DNA from: an uncultured Acetatifactor sp.
GTDB lineage: Bacteria; Bacillota; Clostridia; Lachnospirales; Lachnospiraceae
DNA length: 64,000 bases
Direction: 5' to 3'
NCBI GenBank assembly: GCA_947627115.1
Contig: CANQUQ010000010.1
Location: forward strand, 1 to 64,000
Within the stretch, counting starts at the first letter, position 1, and each line of letters opens with the position of its first letter. The notes under the pieces are model-generated. The model was not told where the DNA came from, did no database searches, and was given only the letters and a program-made list of their open reading frames with translations. This document shows, piece after piece, positions 42,683-51,188 of this stretch. The position numbers were made by a program, and so were the translations under genes.

Positions 42683-44077
42683 ATGCATATTCAAAGCAGA
42701 CTTATAAAGGTGGCAGCCGTGTTGGCCATGGCTGCTGCTCTTTTATATGGCAGTACGCTGCCGCCGGCCGTCCAGGAGGAGAGCGGCCCTTCCTGGATCG
42801 AGGAGAAGGATACGCTCTATTTCTGGTATTCCGATGAAGCTCTTACCGATTTTGTGAACCATGCGGCGGTGAGCTTCGGAGAGATTGAGGATGTCCGGGT
42901 CATACCCGTGCTCACCTCGGACAGCGAGTATCTGGAGGCGGTGAATCAGAAATCCCTGCATTCGGATCAGGTGCCCGATGTCTATCTGCTGAGCCATGAG
43001 TCCCTGGAGAAGGCCTATCTGGCCGGTCTGGCCTATGAGGTGGAGGACGGGCAGGGAATTTTGGATGAGGAGCACTTTTCCCCCGCGGCGCTGTCCGCTG
43101 TGACCTATCACGGGAAAAAGGTGGCGTATCCTCTTTTCTTTGAGACCAGTGTGCTGGTATACAACAAGACGTACCTGGAAGAGTGGGCCGCTCAAAGCGC
43201 CCAGCGGGAGCTGCTGACAGGAAGCGAGAGCGACGGGGAACCGGAGGAGGATTCCACAGGCGTGGAGATAGACGCGGATCTTCTCGCCCAAAAGACAGAG
43301 GAGTATCTTCAGAGCTCCGTTCCCGTCACCGTGGACGACATCCTGAACATTGCGGACACCTTCGACGTGCCGGAGGGCGTGGAGGGCGTCATGAAATGGG
43401 ACGTTTCGGATATCCTGTACAATTATTGGATCGTAGGCAATTATATGATCGTGGGCGGAGACGCCGGCGACGACGATTCTCTGGTAAATATTTCAAATCA
43501 GGAGACGGTAAGCTGCCTGGAGGTATATAAGGCGCTCAATCAGTTCTTCTATATCGAGTCCGATACCGTGACTTATGACAGCGTGATACAGGATTTTATA
43601 GACGGCAAGATCGTGTTCACCATCGCTACCTCCGACATAGTGGAGAGGCTTTCTCAGGCCAAAGAAGCGGGAGAGTTCGACTTTGAGTATGGGTTTGCAG
43701 CGATGCCGGATGTGAGTCCCAAGCTGGCCAGCCGGTCCATGTCCGTGACAAATACCGTGGTGGTGAACGGTTATTCGGCGCACAAGGAACTGGCGGACCG
43801 CTTTGCCGCCTATCTTGCGGACGAATGCGCCGCCGGGCTGTACGATCAGACGGGGAAAATACCCGCCAACAGAAGGGTGGCCTTGGACAGTGAGCAGCTC
43901 CGGGTCTTTCAGCAGGAATACGCTGACAGCATACCGATTCCCAAAATGATGGAGACGGGAAATTACTGGCTTTATCTGGAACGGCTGTTCGCAAGGGCGT
44001 GGAACGGAGAGGATGTGACGGCGCTGGTGGAGGAGCTTTCCCAGCAGATCACGCTCCAGCTGGGCCGCAATCCGTAG
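42683..44077 (+). CDS. orphan extracellular solute-binding protein, sugar type
   Basis: A 464-residue protein with a signal or anchor sequence (about 8-28) but no lipobox cysteine, and a family 1 (sugar/polyamine type) binding-protein fold: TLYFWYSDEALTDFVNHAAV, VPDVYLLSHESLEKAYLAGL, YPLFFETSVLVYNKTYLEEW. It contains an acidic insertion around residues 173-195. No permease or ATPase gene is beside it. GGGAG and the argD stop two bases before the ATG indicate coupling with argD. Ligand unknown; it may serve a distant transporter or act as a sensor partner. Confidence 0.75.
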   Translation: MHIQSRLIKVAAVLAMAAALLYGSTLPPAVQEESGPSWIEEKDTLYFWYSDEALTDFVNHAAVSFGEIEDVRVIPVLTSDSEYLEAVNQKSLHSDQVPDVYLLSHESLEKAYLAGLAYEVEDGQGILDEEHFSPAALSAVTYHGKKVAYPLFFETSVLVYNKTYLEEWAAQSAQRELLTGSESDGEPEEDSTGVEIDADLLAQKTEEYLQSSVPVTVDDILNIADTFDVPEGVEGVMKWDVSDILYNYWIVGNYMIVGGDAGDDDSLVNISNQETVSCLEVYKALNQFFYIESDTVTYDSVIQDFIDGKIVFTIATSDIVERLSQAKEAGEFDFEYGFAAMPDVSPKLASRSMSVTNTVVVNGYSAHKELADRFAAYLADECAAGLYDQTGKIPANRRVALDSEQLRVFQQEYADSIPIPKMMETGNYWLYLERLFARAWNGEDVTALVEELSQQITLQLGRNP

Positions 44078-44136
44078 GTCCTTCGGCGCATAAATTACCG
44101 ATCATGGGTTACACTGATGAAAAAAGGAAAGGCAGA

Positions 44137-44577
44137 GTGTATCGCATGATCGGTTTTTTTATTGCCCTGATATCGGGAGCACTGATGAGCATACAGGGCG
44201 TTTTCAACACTCAGGTGACAAAGGCATCCAGCATCTGGTCGGCCAGCGCGTTCGTACAGCTGACGGCGCTGATCGTATGTCTGGGCGCCTGGCTTTTTAC
44301 GGACAGGAGCAGTCTGCTCAAGGTCCTTCAGGTCCAGCCGAAATATATGCTGCTGGGCGGCGCTATCGGCGCCTTTATCACATATACCGTCATCCGCAGC
44401 ATGGATATGCTGGGGCCTGCAAGAGCGGTGATGCTGATCGTCGTTGCGCAGCTGGCCGTGGCTTACGTGATCGAGCTGCTGGGCTGGTTCGGGGTGGAGA
44501 AGCAGCCCTGGGAGTGGAGAAAGGGCATCGGAATGCTGGTGGCTGTCGCCGGCATTATAATTTTTAAATGGAAATAA
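44137..44577 (+). CDS. YdcZ-type (DUF606) small DMT transporter
   Basis: A protein of about 146 residues with five helices and the DUF606 pattern: MIGFFIALISGALMSIQGVF at the N-terminus, the NTQVTK loop, GGAIGAFITYTVIRSMDMLG and a C-terminal GIGMLVAVAGIIIF. These half-size proteins pair to form exporters; the substrate is unknown. The start is uncertain: GTG 44137 has AGGA eight bases upstream, ATG 44146 and ATG 44104 are alternatives in the same frame. Confidence 0.8.
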   Translation: MYRMIGFFIALISGALMSIQGVFNTQVTKASSIWSASAFVQLTALIVCLGAWLFTDRSSLLKVLQVQPKYMLLGGAIGAFITYTVIRSMDMLGPARAVMLIVVAQLAVAYVIELLGWFGVEKQPWEWRKGIGMLVAVAGIIIFKWK

Positions 44578-44608
44578 AACAATTAAGAAACATTTTTCCA
44601 AAAGTCTC

Positions 44609-44637
44609 TTGTAAAAATATTCTGCTTCCTTTACAAT
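44609..44637 (+). promoter_or_regulatory. comEA promoter
   Basis: TTGTAA (44609-44614), a 17-base spacer and TACAAT (44632-44637), 67 bases before the comEA start. Confidence 0.65.
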
Positions 44638-44703
44638 GAAGTTTATCAGCATAGAGAGGCAGCCCTTTTTTTCAATCCAAAACAGGACGGAAAGAGAGGG
44701 ACT

Positions 44704-45315
44704 ATGATGAGAAAGAGAACATTGACGGCGCTGTGCGGTCTGATCCTATGCGCGCTGCTGTGCGGATGCGGAGACGCTGACCGCGGAGTGGTCGCGATCG
44801 GTCTGGAGGAAGATGAGGAAACGGCAGGGGAGGATGTGACGGTGCAGGTACAGACGGCGGTATCGGTGCAGACAGCGGCACCGGAGATCCGGGTCTATGT
44901 CTGCGGGGCAGTGAAGCTTCCCGGTGTGGTATCCCTTCCGGAGGGAAGCCGGGCAGAGGATGCGCTGAAGGCCGCCGGCGGTCTTGCGGAGCATGCCAGT
45001 CCGGACTATATCAATCTGGCCGAGCGAGTGACCGACGGTCAAAGGCTGTATTTTCCTGCAGCTGAGGAGGCGGAGGCCCTGTCGGAGCAGGAGGCCGCGC
45101 TGAAACAGGAGGCCGGGGACGGCCTCATCGATATCAACAGTGCGGATGTATCCGCACTCTGCACGCTTCCCGGCATCGGAGAGGCGAGAGCGAGGGATAT
45201 CGTCGCCTATCGGGAGGCCAACGGGGCTTTTGAGAGCTGCGAGGAGATCATGAACGTGCCCGGAATCAAGACAAGTGTATACGGCAAGATCAGGGACATG
45301 ATAAAGATCGAGTGA
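44704..45315 (+). CDS. comEA: ComEA-type DNA receptor lipoprotein
   Basis: A 203-residue protein with a lipoprotein-like signal (CALLCGCGDA, cysteines 20 and 22), an acidic/Thr/Val linker, an SLBB domain (about 63-118: VYVCGAVKLPGVVSLPEGSR) and a C-terminal helix-hairpin-helix DNA-binding domain (about 138-203: DINSADVSALCTLPGIGEAR). It would bind incoming double-stranded DNA outside the membrane and hand it to ComEC. Many ComEA proteins have a transmembrane anchor instead of a lipid one. The last codons are part of a 19-bp tandem repeat. Confidence 0.92.
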   Translation: MMRKRTLTALCGLILCALLCGCGDADRGVVAIGLEEDEETAGEDVTVQVQTAVSVQTAAPEIRVYVCGAVKLPGVVSLPEGSRAEDALKAAGGLAEHASPDYINLAERVTDGQRLYFPAAEEAEALSEQEAALKQEAGDGLIDINSADVSALCTLPGIGEARARDIVAYREANGAFESCEEIMNVPGIKTSVYGKIRDMIKIE

Positions 45316-45407
45316 CCGGATAAGGGATAGGGACCGAATGACCGGATAAGGACCGAATGACCGGATAAGGACCGGACGACCGAAGAAGGATCGGGTGACC
45401 GGCGCGG
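45306..45407 (+). repeat. 19-bp tandem repeat starting over the comEA stop codon
   Basis: GATCGAGTGACCGGATAAG (45306-45324, containing the TGA stop), a 7-base gap, two identical copies of GACCGAATGACCGGATAAG (45332-45350, 45351-45369), GACCGGACGACCGAAGAAG (45370-45388) and a decayed fifth copy (45389-45407). Confidence 0.9.
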
Positions 45408-45458
45408 AGAATCGCACATTGCCCGAAGTCGTGCGGTGAAATGAGAGGGTTGAGTGAG

Positions 45459-46160
45459 ATGGCCAAAAGAGCTTTGGTAGTGGATGATGAAAAGCTGATC
45501 GTGAAGGGGATCCGCTTCAGCTTGGAGCAGGATGACATGGAGATAGATTGCGCCTACGACGGCGAGGAAGCGCTGGAATATGCGAGGAACAACAAATACG
45601 ACATTATTCTTCTGGATGTGATGCTCCCAAAGCTCACAGGCTTTGAGGTGTGTCAGCAGATCAGGGAATTTTCCAACGTGCCCATCATCATGCTGACAGC
45701 GAAGGGCGACGATATGGATAAGATCCTGGGGCTGGAGTACGGTGCGGACGACTATATTACAAAGCCGTTCAACATATTGGAGGTAAAGGCGCGCATCAAG
45801 GCCATCATGCGGCGGTCAGAGCCAAAGCGCGTACTGGGCGGCGCCGCGGCGGTGCCCAAGATGCTGGAGAGCGGAGATATGCGTCTGGACTGCGAGGGCA
45901 GGAGGGCCTATATATCCGGAAAGGAGATCGGACTGACAGCCAAAGAGTTTGAGGTCCTGGAGCTTCTCATGTCAAATCCCAACAAGGTCTACAGCAGGGA
46001 GAAGCTGCTGGAGCTTGTGTGGGGGGCCGATTATCCCGGAGATGTGCGCACGGTGGACGTTCACATCAGGCGTCTGCGGGAGAAGATCGAGCAGAATCCC
46101 AGCGAGCCGAAATATGTACATACGAAATGGGGCGTCGGTTATTACTTCCTGAACACGTGA
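45459..46160 (+). CDS. OmpR/PhoB-family response regulator
   Basis: A 233-residue regulator with a receiver domain (acidic pocket VVDDEK, phospho-acceptor D53 in LLDVMLP, T in MLTAK and K in YITKPF) and a C-terminal winged-helix domain (about 135-233: LTAKEFEVLELLMSNPNKVY, VDVHIRRLREKIE, HTKWGVGYYF). AGAGGG lies about nine bases before the ATG at 45459. The cognate kinase follows after 20 bases. Target genes are unknown; comEC and the GerMN lipoprotein downstream are candidates. Confidence 0.93.
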   Translation: MAKRALVVDDEKLIVKGIRFSLEQDDMEIDCAYDGEEALEYARNNKYDIILLDVMLPKLTGFEVCQQIREFSNVPIIMLTAKGDDMDKILGLEYGADDYITKPFNILEVKARIKAIMRRSEPKRVLGGAAAVPKMLESGDMRLDCEGRRAYISGKEIGLTAKEFEVLELLMSNPNKVYSREKLLELVWGADYPGDVRTVDVHIRRLREKIEQNPSEPKYVHTKWGVGYYFLNT

Positions 46161-46180
46161 GGGAGAGCGGAAAGAGATAG

Positions 46181-47686
46181 ATGGGAAAAGCATTGTTTCA
46201 TGAGCTCAAGCAGCTCATTTCTCTGCGCAGTCTGAAGGCGCGCATCTTTTTTTACATACTTCTGGCGGGTGTGATCCCCTGTCTGCTCATGCGCTTCGGC
46301 ATTTTGGATAATTATGAGGAGCGCTCTGTGGAGCGTCGGATCGCCGCCGTGCAGAATCAGCTTCTGGTGATCGGCAATCATCTGATCAGCCACAATTATT
46401 TCAACAATACCCAGACGGATGAAAAAGCATATGCCGCGTCCAGAGACGTGATCGACGCCGAGCTGGAGACGATCTCGAATCTGTATGAGGGCCGTGTCCT
46501 GATCGTGGATTCCGGCCTGCGGGTGGTGAAGGACACCTACGGAATCAGTGAGGGCAAGACGATCATTTCCGAGGAGGTGATCCGGTGCTTCCGCGGTGAG
46601 AATACCTCCTACTATGACAGAGAGCACGGCTATATCGAAATGACGGTGCCCATTATGGCCGCTGCCGCGTCCTCCGAGGAGGGAGACCAGGAGGCATCGG
46701 CGAATAATATTGTGGGCGTCATGCTCACCAGCATTTCCAACGAGGCGATCGTAAGCACCATGGAGGTGTTGAACAGGAGAGCGGTGATCCTGGAAAATCT
46801 GATCTTCGTCTTCATCGTTGCCATTGCCATAGCGGTAGCAATTTTGCTGACCAGGCCCCTGAACCGTATTACCAACGCGATCAATGAAGTGCAGGCCGGC
46901 TATACGGATGAGAATATTTCCGTGCCCGGTTACGCGGAGACGGCGCACATCGTGGAGGCCTTTAATCAGCTGCTGAAGCGGATGAAGGTGCTGGATGACT
47001 CCCGGCAGGAATTTGTGGCGAACGTGTCCCATGAGCTAAAGACCCCGATGACCTCCATCAAGGTCCTGGCGGATGCGCTGCTGACTGAGGAGAATGCCAC
47101 CGCAGAGCTCTACCGAGAGTTCATGGGGGACATTGTATCGGAGATCGACCGGGAGAACAAAATAATCAACGACCTGCTGACCCTGGTAAAAATGGACAAA
47201 AAGGTTCAGGACATGAATGTTGCGTCGCTGAACATCAACGACCTCACGGAGCTGATCCTGAAACGTCTCCGCCCCATCGCAAGAAAGAAGGATGTGGAGC
47301 TCGTATTCGAGAGTATGCGTCCCGTGGTGGCTGAGGTGGACGAGGTCAAAATGACGCTGATCATGACGAATCTGGTGGAAAATGCCATTAAGTACAACAA
47401 GGAGCACGGCTGGGTGAAGGTCGAGCTGGATGCGGATCATCAGTTCTTTACCTTTAAGGTGAGCGATTCCGGCCTGGGGATTCCGGAGGATGCTCTGGCT
47501 CATATCTATGAGAGATTTTATCGGACAGACAAGTCGCACTCGCGGGAGATCGGCGGTACAGGTCTTGGGCTTGCCATCACCAAGAGCGCGATCCTGAAGC
47601 ACAGAGGCTCGATCACGGTGACGAGCGTGGAGGGGGAAGGCTCCTGCTTTACGGTTAAGATCCCTCTGACCTATATTCCCCAGTAG
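46181..47686 (+). CDS. membrane sensor histidine kinase
   Basis: A 501-residue kinase with two membrane segments (about 22-40 and 205-228), an extracellular sensor region of about 165 residues between them, a HAMP linker (about 228-280), the dimerisation/phospho-acceptor domain (H284 in VSHELKTPMTS) and a HATPase domain with N box MTNLVENAIKYN, G1 DSGLGIPE and G2 GGTGLGLAITKS. The extracellular region has no recognised named domain, though its size suits a Cache/PAS-like fold. Partner of the regulator upstream. Confidence 0.93.
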   Translation: MGKALFHELKQLISLRSLKARIFFYILLAGVIPCLLMRFGILDNYEERSVERRIAAVQNQLLVIGNHLISHNYFNNTQTDEKAYAASRDVIDAELETISNLYEGRVLIVDSGLRVVKDTYGISEGKTIISEEVIRCFRGENTSYYDREHGYIEMTVPIMAAAASSEEGDQEASANNIVGVMLTSISNEAIVSTMEVLNRRAVILENLIFVFIVAIAIAVAILLTRPLNRITNAINEVQAGYTDENISVPGYAETAHIVEAFNQLLKRMKVLDDSRQEFVANVSHELKTPMTSIKVLADALLTEENATAELYREFMGDIVSEIDRENKIINDLLTLVKMDKKVQDMNVASLNINDLTELILKRLRPIARKKDVELVFESMRPVVAEVDEVKMTLIMTNLVENAIKYNKEHGWVKVELDADHQFFTFKVSDSGLGIPEDALAHIYERFYRTDKSHSREIGGTGLGLAITKSAILKHRGSITVTSVEGEGSCFTVKIPLTYIPQ

Positions 47687-47731
47687 GGGATCTCTTGGGA
47701 ATAGGACAGTCATGCCCTTGAAAGGATTACT

Positions 47732-48697
47732 ATGACAGATATCATTGCGACGGAACCGATCGGATACGGAAAAGGAAGAAATAAGGCAGGACTGTGCGCG
47801 GTACTTCTTGCCGTCATTTGTGTGCTGCAGCTGGCTGCGTGCGGCAGACAGGATGCGTCCGTTGATCAGACGTGGCAGGTGTACTATGTCAGCAGCGCTG
47901 AGACGAAGGTGGAACAGCATGCCCGGAATAAGATTGCCGGCACGCAGGAGGAGCAGCTGCAGGAGCTTCTCGGATATCTTTCGGAGGAACCCTCAAAGCT
48001 GGAATATAAAGCTCCGCTGGCCATGGGATTTCAGGTGCTGGGGGTGTTCCAGGAGGAGGGGACCCTGCGTCTCGATATGGATGCGGCTTATCTGGAGCTC
48101 CCTGTCACTACGGAGGTGTTGGTGCGGGCGGCCATCGTGCGTACACTGACTCAGCTGGAGGGGGTCAGCCACGTGAGCATCACGGTGGAAGGAAATCAAC
48201 TGTATGACGGCATGGGCAGGCCCGTGGGCCTGATGAGCGCGGATCAGTTCATAGACAATGACGGCAATGAGATCAACACCTACGAGCTGGCAAGAGTGAA
48301 GCTCTACTTTGCAAATGAAGAAGGCTCCGGGCTGATCGCCGCCTACCGGGAGAAGTATTATTCCACCAGTATGCAGCTGGAACGGTTCGTGGTCGAGGAG
48401 CTGATAGCCGGCCCCAGCGCGCAGGCGGAAGGCCTCTGCGCATCTGTCAACCCGAATACCAAGATCATCAACATTACCACGAGAGACGGCATCTGCTACG
48501 TCAATCTGGATGAAAGCTTTCTGACGGTAGTGAACAACGTGCCCACCGAGGTGTCTGTGTACGCCATTGTCAACTCTCTTGTGGAGCTGAGCAATATCAA
48601 TAAGGTGCAGATCCTGGTGAACGGCGAAGTACCCGCTTCCTTCAGCACCTCCACATTTGAGCGGAATCTGGACATTGTGACAACGTTGGAAAAATAA
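47732..48697 (+). CDS. lipoprotein with two GerMN domains
   Basis: A 321-residue protein with a lipoprotein signal after a 19-residue hydrophilic start (lipobox LAACG, C37), and two GerMN-type domains (about 45-180 and 185-320). The second has VKLYFANEEGSGLIAAYREK, the LERFVVEELIAGPS helix and DGICYVNLDESFLTVV. In Bacillus GerM is a sporulation lipoprotein bridging mother cell and forespore, but similar domains occur in lipoproteins placed next to two-component systems (such as LpqB/YycH-like), where they influence the kinase. The position right after the kinase gene favours the second. Confidence 0.85.
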   Translation: MTDIIATEPIGYGKGRNKAGLCAVLLAVICVLQLAACGRQDASVDQTWQVYYVSSAETKVEQHARNKIAGTQEEQLQELLGYLSEEPSKLEYKAPLAMGFQVLGVFQEEGTLRLDMDAAYLELPVTTEVLVRAAIVRTLTQLEGVSHVSITVEGNQLYDGMGRPVGLMSADQFIDNDGNEINTYELARVKLYFANEEGSGLIAAYREKYYSTSMQLERFVVEELIAGPSAQAEGLCASVNPNTKIINITTRDGICYVNLDESFLTVVNNVPTEVSVYAIVNSLVELSNINKVQILVNGEVPASFSTSTFERNLDIVTTLEK

Positions 48698-48733
48698 CGG
48701 ACCGCGCTGCGCATAGCAGAGAGAAAGGAAGGT

Positions 48734-51097
48734 ATGCCAATGAGACGGCCGCTCTTTTGGGCCGCCCTTCTGATCGTGATCGTTGCCGGAATACGGCTGA
48801 AATCCGGAGGACCGGAGAAGCTGCCGCCGGGCGCGGTCAGCGCACAGAGCCTGGGAGCCTGTCAAGAACTTACCGTTTCCGGGCAGGTGTACAGGAAGGA
48901 CGGCCTGACATTATATCTGCAGGATATTTCAGTGTATCCGCAGAGAACAGAACGAACGGAAGATTTATCCAAGGAATCCATATCTCATGCCGAATTGTCC
49001 CGGCAGATCATTCCCTGTACTGACAACATCATATGTAAGCTGGATCAGGCAGAGCGGACAGCTCTGGGAAGCTACGTGACCCTGAAGGGCGATCTTGCCC
49101 CTGTCCCCGCCGCCACCAACCCCGGTGAATTTGACGCGGCCGCCTACTATCGGACCCTCGGCGTGGGGGGAAGACTGAGCCGCGCCAGGCTCCTTGCCTG
49201 CGGAAAGGAGTGCTGGCCCCTGCGCGAATGGCTGTATGAGGTGCGGCTGTCCCTGGAGGCGCGGCTGTACAGAGCGCTTCCGGCAGAGCAGGCCGGCACC
49301 GTGTGCGCCCTGCTGCTGGGCGACCGGGGAGGGCTGGAGGAGAGTGTGGAGGATCTGTACCGCAGAAGCGGTATATTACATATTCTGAGCATTTCCTCTC
49401 TCCACATCACGATTCTGGGGGTGAGCCTCTATAAGCTGCTGCGCCGTCTGCGGATACCTGTCGGGCCGTCGGCTCTGGCGGGCTGCATCCTGTTGCTGCT
49501 GTACGGCGGTCTCACAGGCTTTGGAGTATCCGCCTGCCGGGCGATCGGCATGTATCTGATCCGTATGCTGGGGGAGGTGCTGGGAAGGACTTACGATATG
49601 CTGACGGCCCTGGGAGTCATGGGAGCGCTGATGGTGCTGAAAAATCCCTGCTACCTGGACCACAGCGGATTTATGCTGTCCTTTTCGTCCGTGCTGGGGG
49701 TGTCAGTTCTCCGCCCGGCCCTGCAGGGCCCCGAAGCACCGGCGCAGGCGCAGACAGACCAAAAAGGTCCGGCCGTTCGCTTTCTCGTCGGCGCGAAGGA
49801 GAGCATAAAGAAATCGGCGCTGGCCAGTCTGTCCGTGGCGCTCGCCACGCTGCCGGTGCAGCTGAGATACTATTATGAGGTGCCGGTATACTCCGTTCTC
49901 GTCAACCTGCTGGTGCTGCCGCTGGTGCGGCCCCTGATGCTGGCAGGGCTTATGACCGTGAGCTTTCCTGGGGCCGTTCTGCCCGCAGCGGCGGTGGGAG
50001 CGATCCTGAGATGGTATGAGTGGCTCTGCGGGTCGTGTGTCAGGCTGCCCTTTCACACCTGGAATCCGGGCTGCCCCGAACTCTGGCAGATAGGAGCGTA
50101 TTATCTGGTCCTGGCAGGAGCGGTGCTGGCACGGAGGAGGATCGGCGGCAGGCGCCGTCGCGGAGCGCAGATCCTCGGCGGAGAGCTCCCGGATCCGCCC
50201 CGATACGGGCTTTGGAGAAAGGCGGCAACGGTAACGGCGCTGGTGTGCGGTGTACTGCTGCTGGGCCTGCGCCCCGGCCCGCGGAACCGTGTGACGTTCC
50301 TGGATGTGGGGCAGGGGGACTGTATCCTTGTGCAGACCGGGGCCGGACAAAATTATCTCTTTGACTGCGGCAGTACCGGCCGGACCGGCGTGGGGGAGTA
50401 TGTCCTGGTGCCGTTTTTGAAGTATCACGGAATCCGGGTATTGGATGCGGTCTTCATCTCCCACCCGGACGCGGACCACGCCGACGGGATAAGGGAGCTT
50501 CTGGCCCTGGGCCAGAAGAGCGGCGTGACGGTCCGACAGCTGATCCTGCCGGGCATTGCCGAGGAGCTTCGCCAGGGACAGTTCGGAGAGCTGCTTGAGG
50601 CCGCGCGGGGGGCGGGGCAGAGAACGCCCGTGGAGATCCGCTACGTTTCGGCCGGAGATGCATGGGAATGCAGGACCGCAAGATTCACCTGCCTGCACCC
50701 GTCCGCAGGCTGGGATTCGGCGGATGAGAATGCGTATTCGGAATGCTTTTATGTGGAATTTCTGCAGGAGGGAAAAGGCCCAAAAAAAGCGCCCAGGGCA
50801 GCAACGCTGCTGCTCACCGGCGATGTGGAGGGAGAGGGGGAAAGGGCTCTGCTGGAACAGCTTTATCAGAGAGGAATCGGGCAGGTGGATGTGCTGAAGG
50901 TAGCCCACCACGGCTCCCGCGAGAGTACTTCGGAGGAGCTGCTGAAACTGATACGGCCCAGATATGCCGTGATCTCCTGCGGCGAAAGCAATCGCTACGG
51001 CCATCCCCATGGGGAGCTTCTGGACCGGCTGGACCGGGCGGGCAGCACGGTCCTGCAGACAAAGGACCGGGGAGCGGTCATCCTGCAGTTCCCGTGA
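48734..51097 (+). CDS. comEC: ComEC/Rec2-family DNA uptake channel
   Basis: A 787-residue protein with an N-terminal OB-like domain (about 30-140), the competence membrane domain (about 190-510, with GDRGGLEESVEDLYRRSGIL and LSISSLHITILGVSLYKLL) and a C-terminal metallo-beta-lactamase-like nuclease domain (about 530-785; FLDVGQGDCILVQTG, HPDADHADGIREL, LLTGDVEGEGERALLEQL, KVAHHGSRESTSEELL). It passes single-stranded DNA into the cytoplasm. All three domains are intact, so it should be functional. It is separated from comEA by three regulatory genes. Confidence 0.93.
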   Translation: MPMRRPLFWAALLIVIVAGIRLKSGGPEKLPPGAVSAQSLGACQELTVSGQVYRKDGLTLYLQDISVYPQRTERTEDLSKESISHAELSRQIIPCTDNIICKLDQAERTALGSYVTLKGDLAPVPAATNPGEFDAAAYYRTLGVGGRLSRARLLACGKECWPLREWLYEVRLSLEARLYRALPAEQAGTVCALLLGDRGGLEESVEDLYRRSGILHILSISSLHITILGVSLYKLLRRLRIPVGPSALAGCILLLLYGGLTGFGVSACRAIGMYLIRMLGEVLGRTYDMLTALGVMGALMVLKNPCYLDHSGFMLSFSSVLGVSVLRPALQGPEAPAQAQTDQKGPAVRFLVGAKESIKKSALASLSVALATLPVQLRYYYEVPVYSVLVNLLVLPLVRPLMLAGLMTVSFPGAVLPAAAVGAILRWYEWLCGSCVRLPFHTWNPGCPELWQIGAYYLVLAGAVLARRRIGGRRRRGAQILGGELPDPPRYGLWRKAATVTALVCGVLLLGLRPGPRNRVTFLDVGQGDCILVQTGAGQNYLFDCGSTGRTGVGEYVLVPFLKYHGIRVLDAVFISHPDADHADGIRELLALGQKSGVTVRQLILPGIAEELRQGQFGELLEAARGAGQRTPVEIRYVSAGDAWECRTARFTCLHPSAGWDSADENAYSECFYVEFLQEGKGPKKAPRAATLLLTGDVEGEGERALLEQLYQRGIGQVDVLKVAHHGSRESTSEELLKLIRPRYAVISCGESNRYGHPHGELLDRLDRAGSTVLQTKDRGAVILQFP

Positions 51098-51105
51098 GGA
51101 CATGC

Positions 51106-51188
51106 AGCGCGGAGGAGTCCGTGGTGCCGGTGAAACGCGTCACAGCGCGGAGAAGCCCGTGGTGCCGGTGAAATGTGTCACAGCACGG
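51106..51188 (+). repeat. 38-bp tandem repeat at the holA stop codon
   Basis: Two copies (51106-51143 and 51144-51181) match at 34 of 38 positions, sharing the core GTGGTGCCGGTGAAA; a third partial copy (51182-51188) runs into the last codons of holA. The second copy contains the holA stop (TCA on this strand, 51178-51180). The array fills the convergent gap between comEC and holA. Confidence 0.85.
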
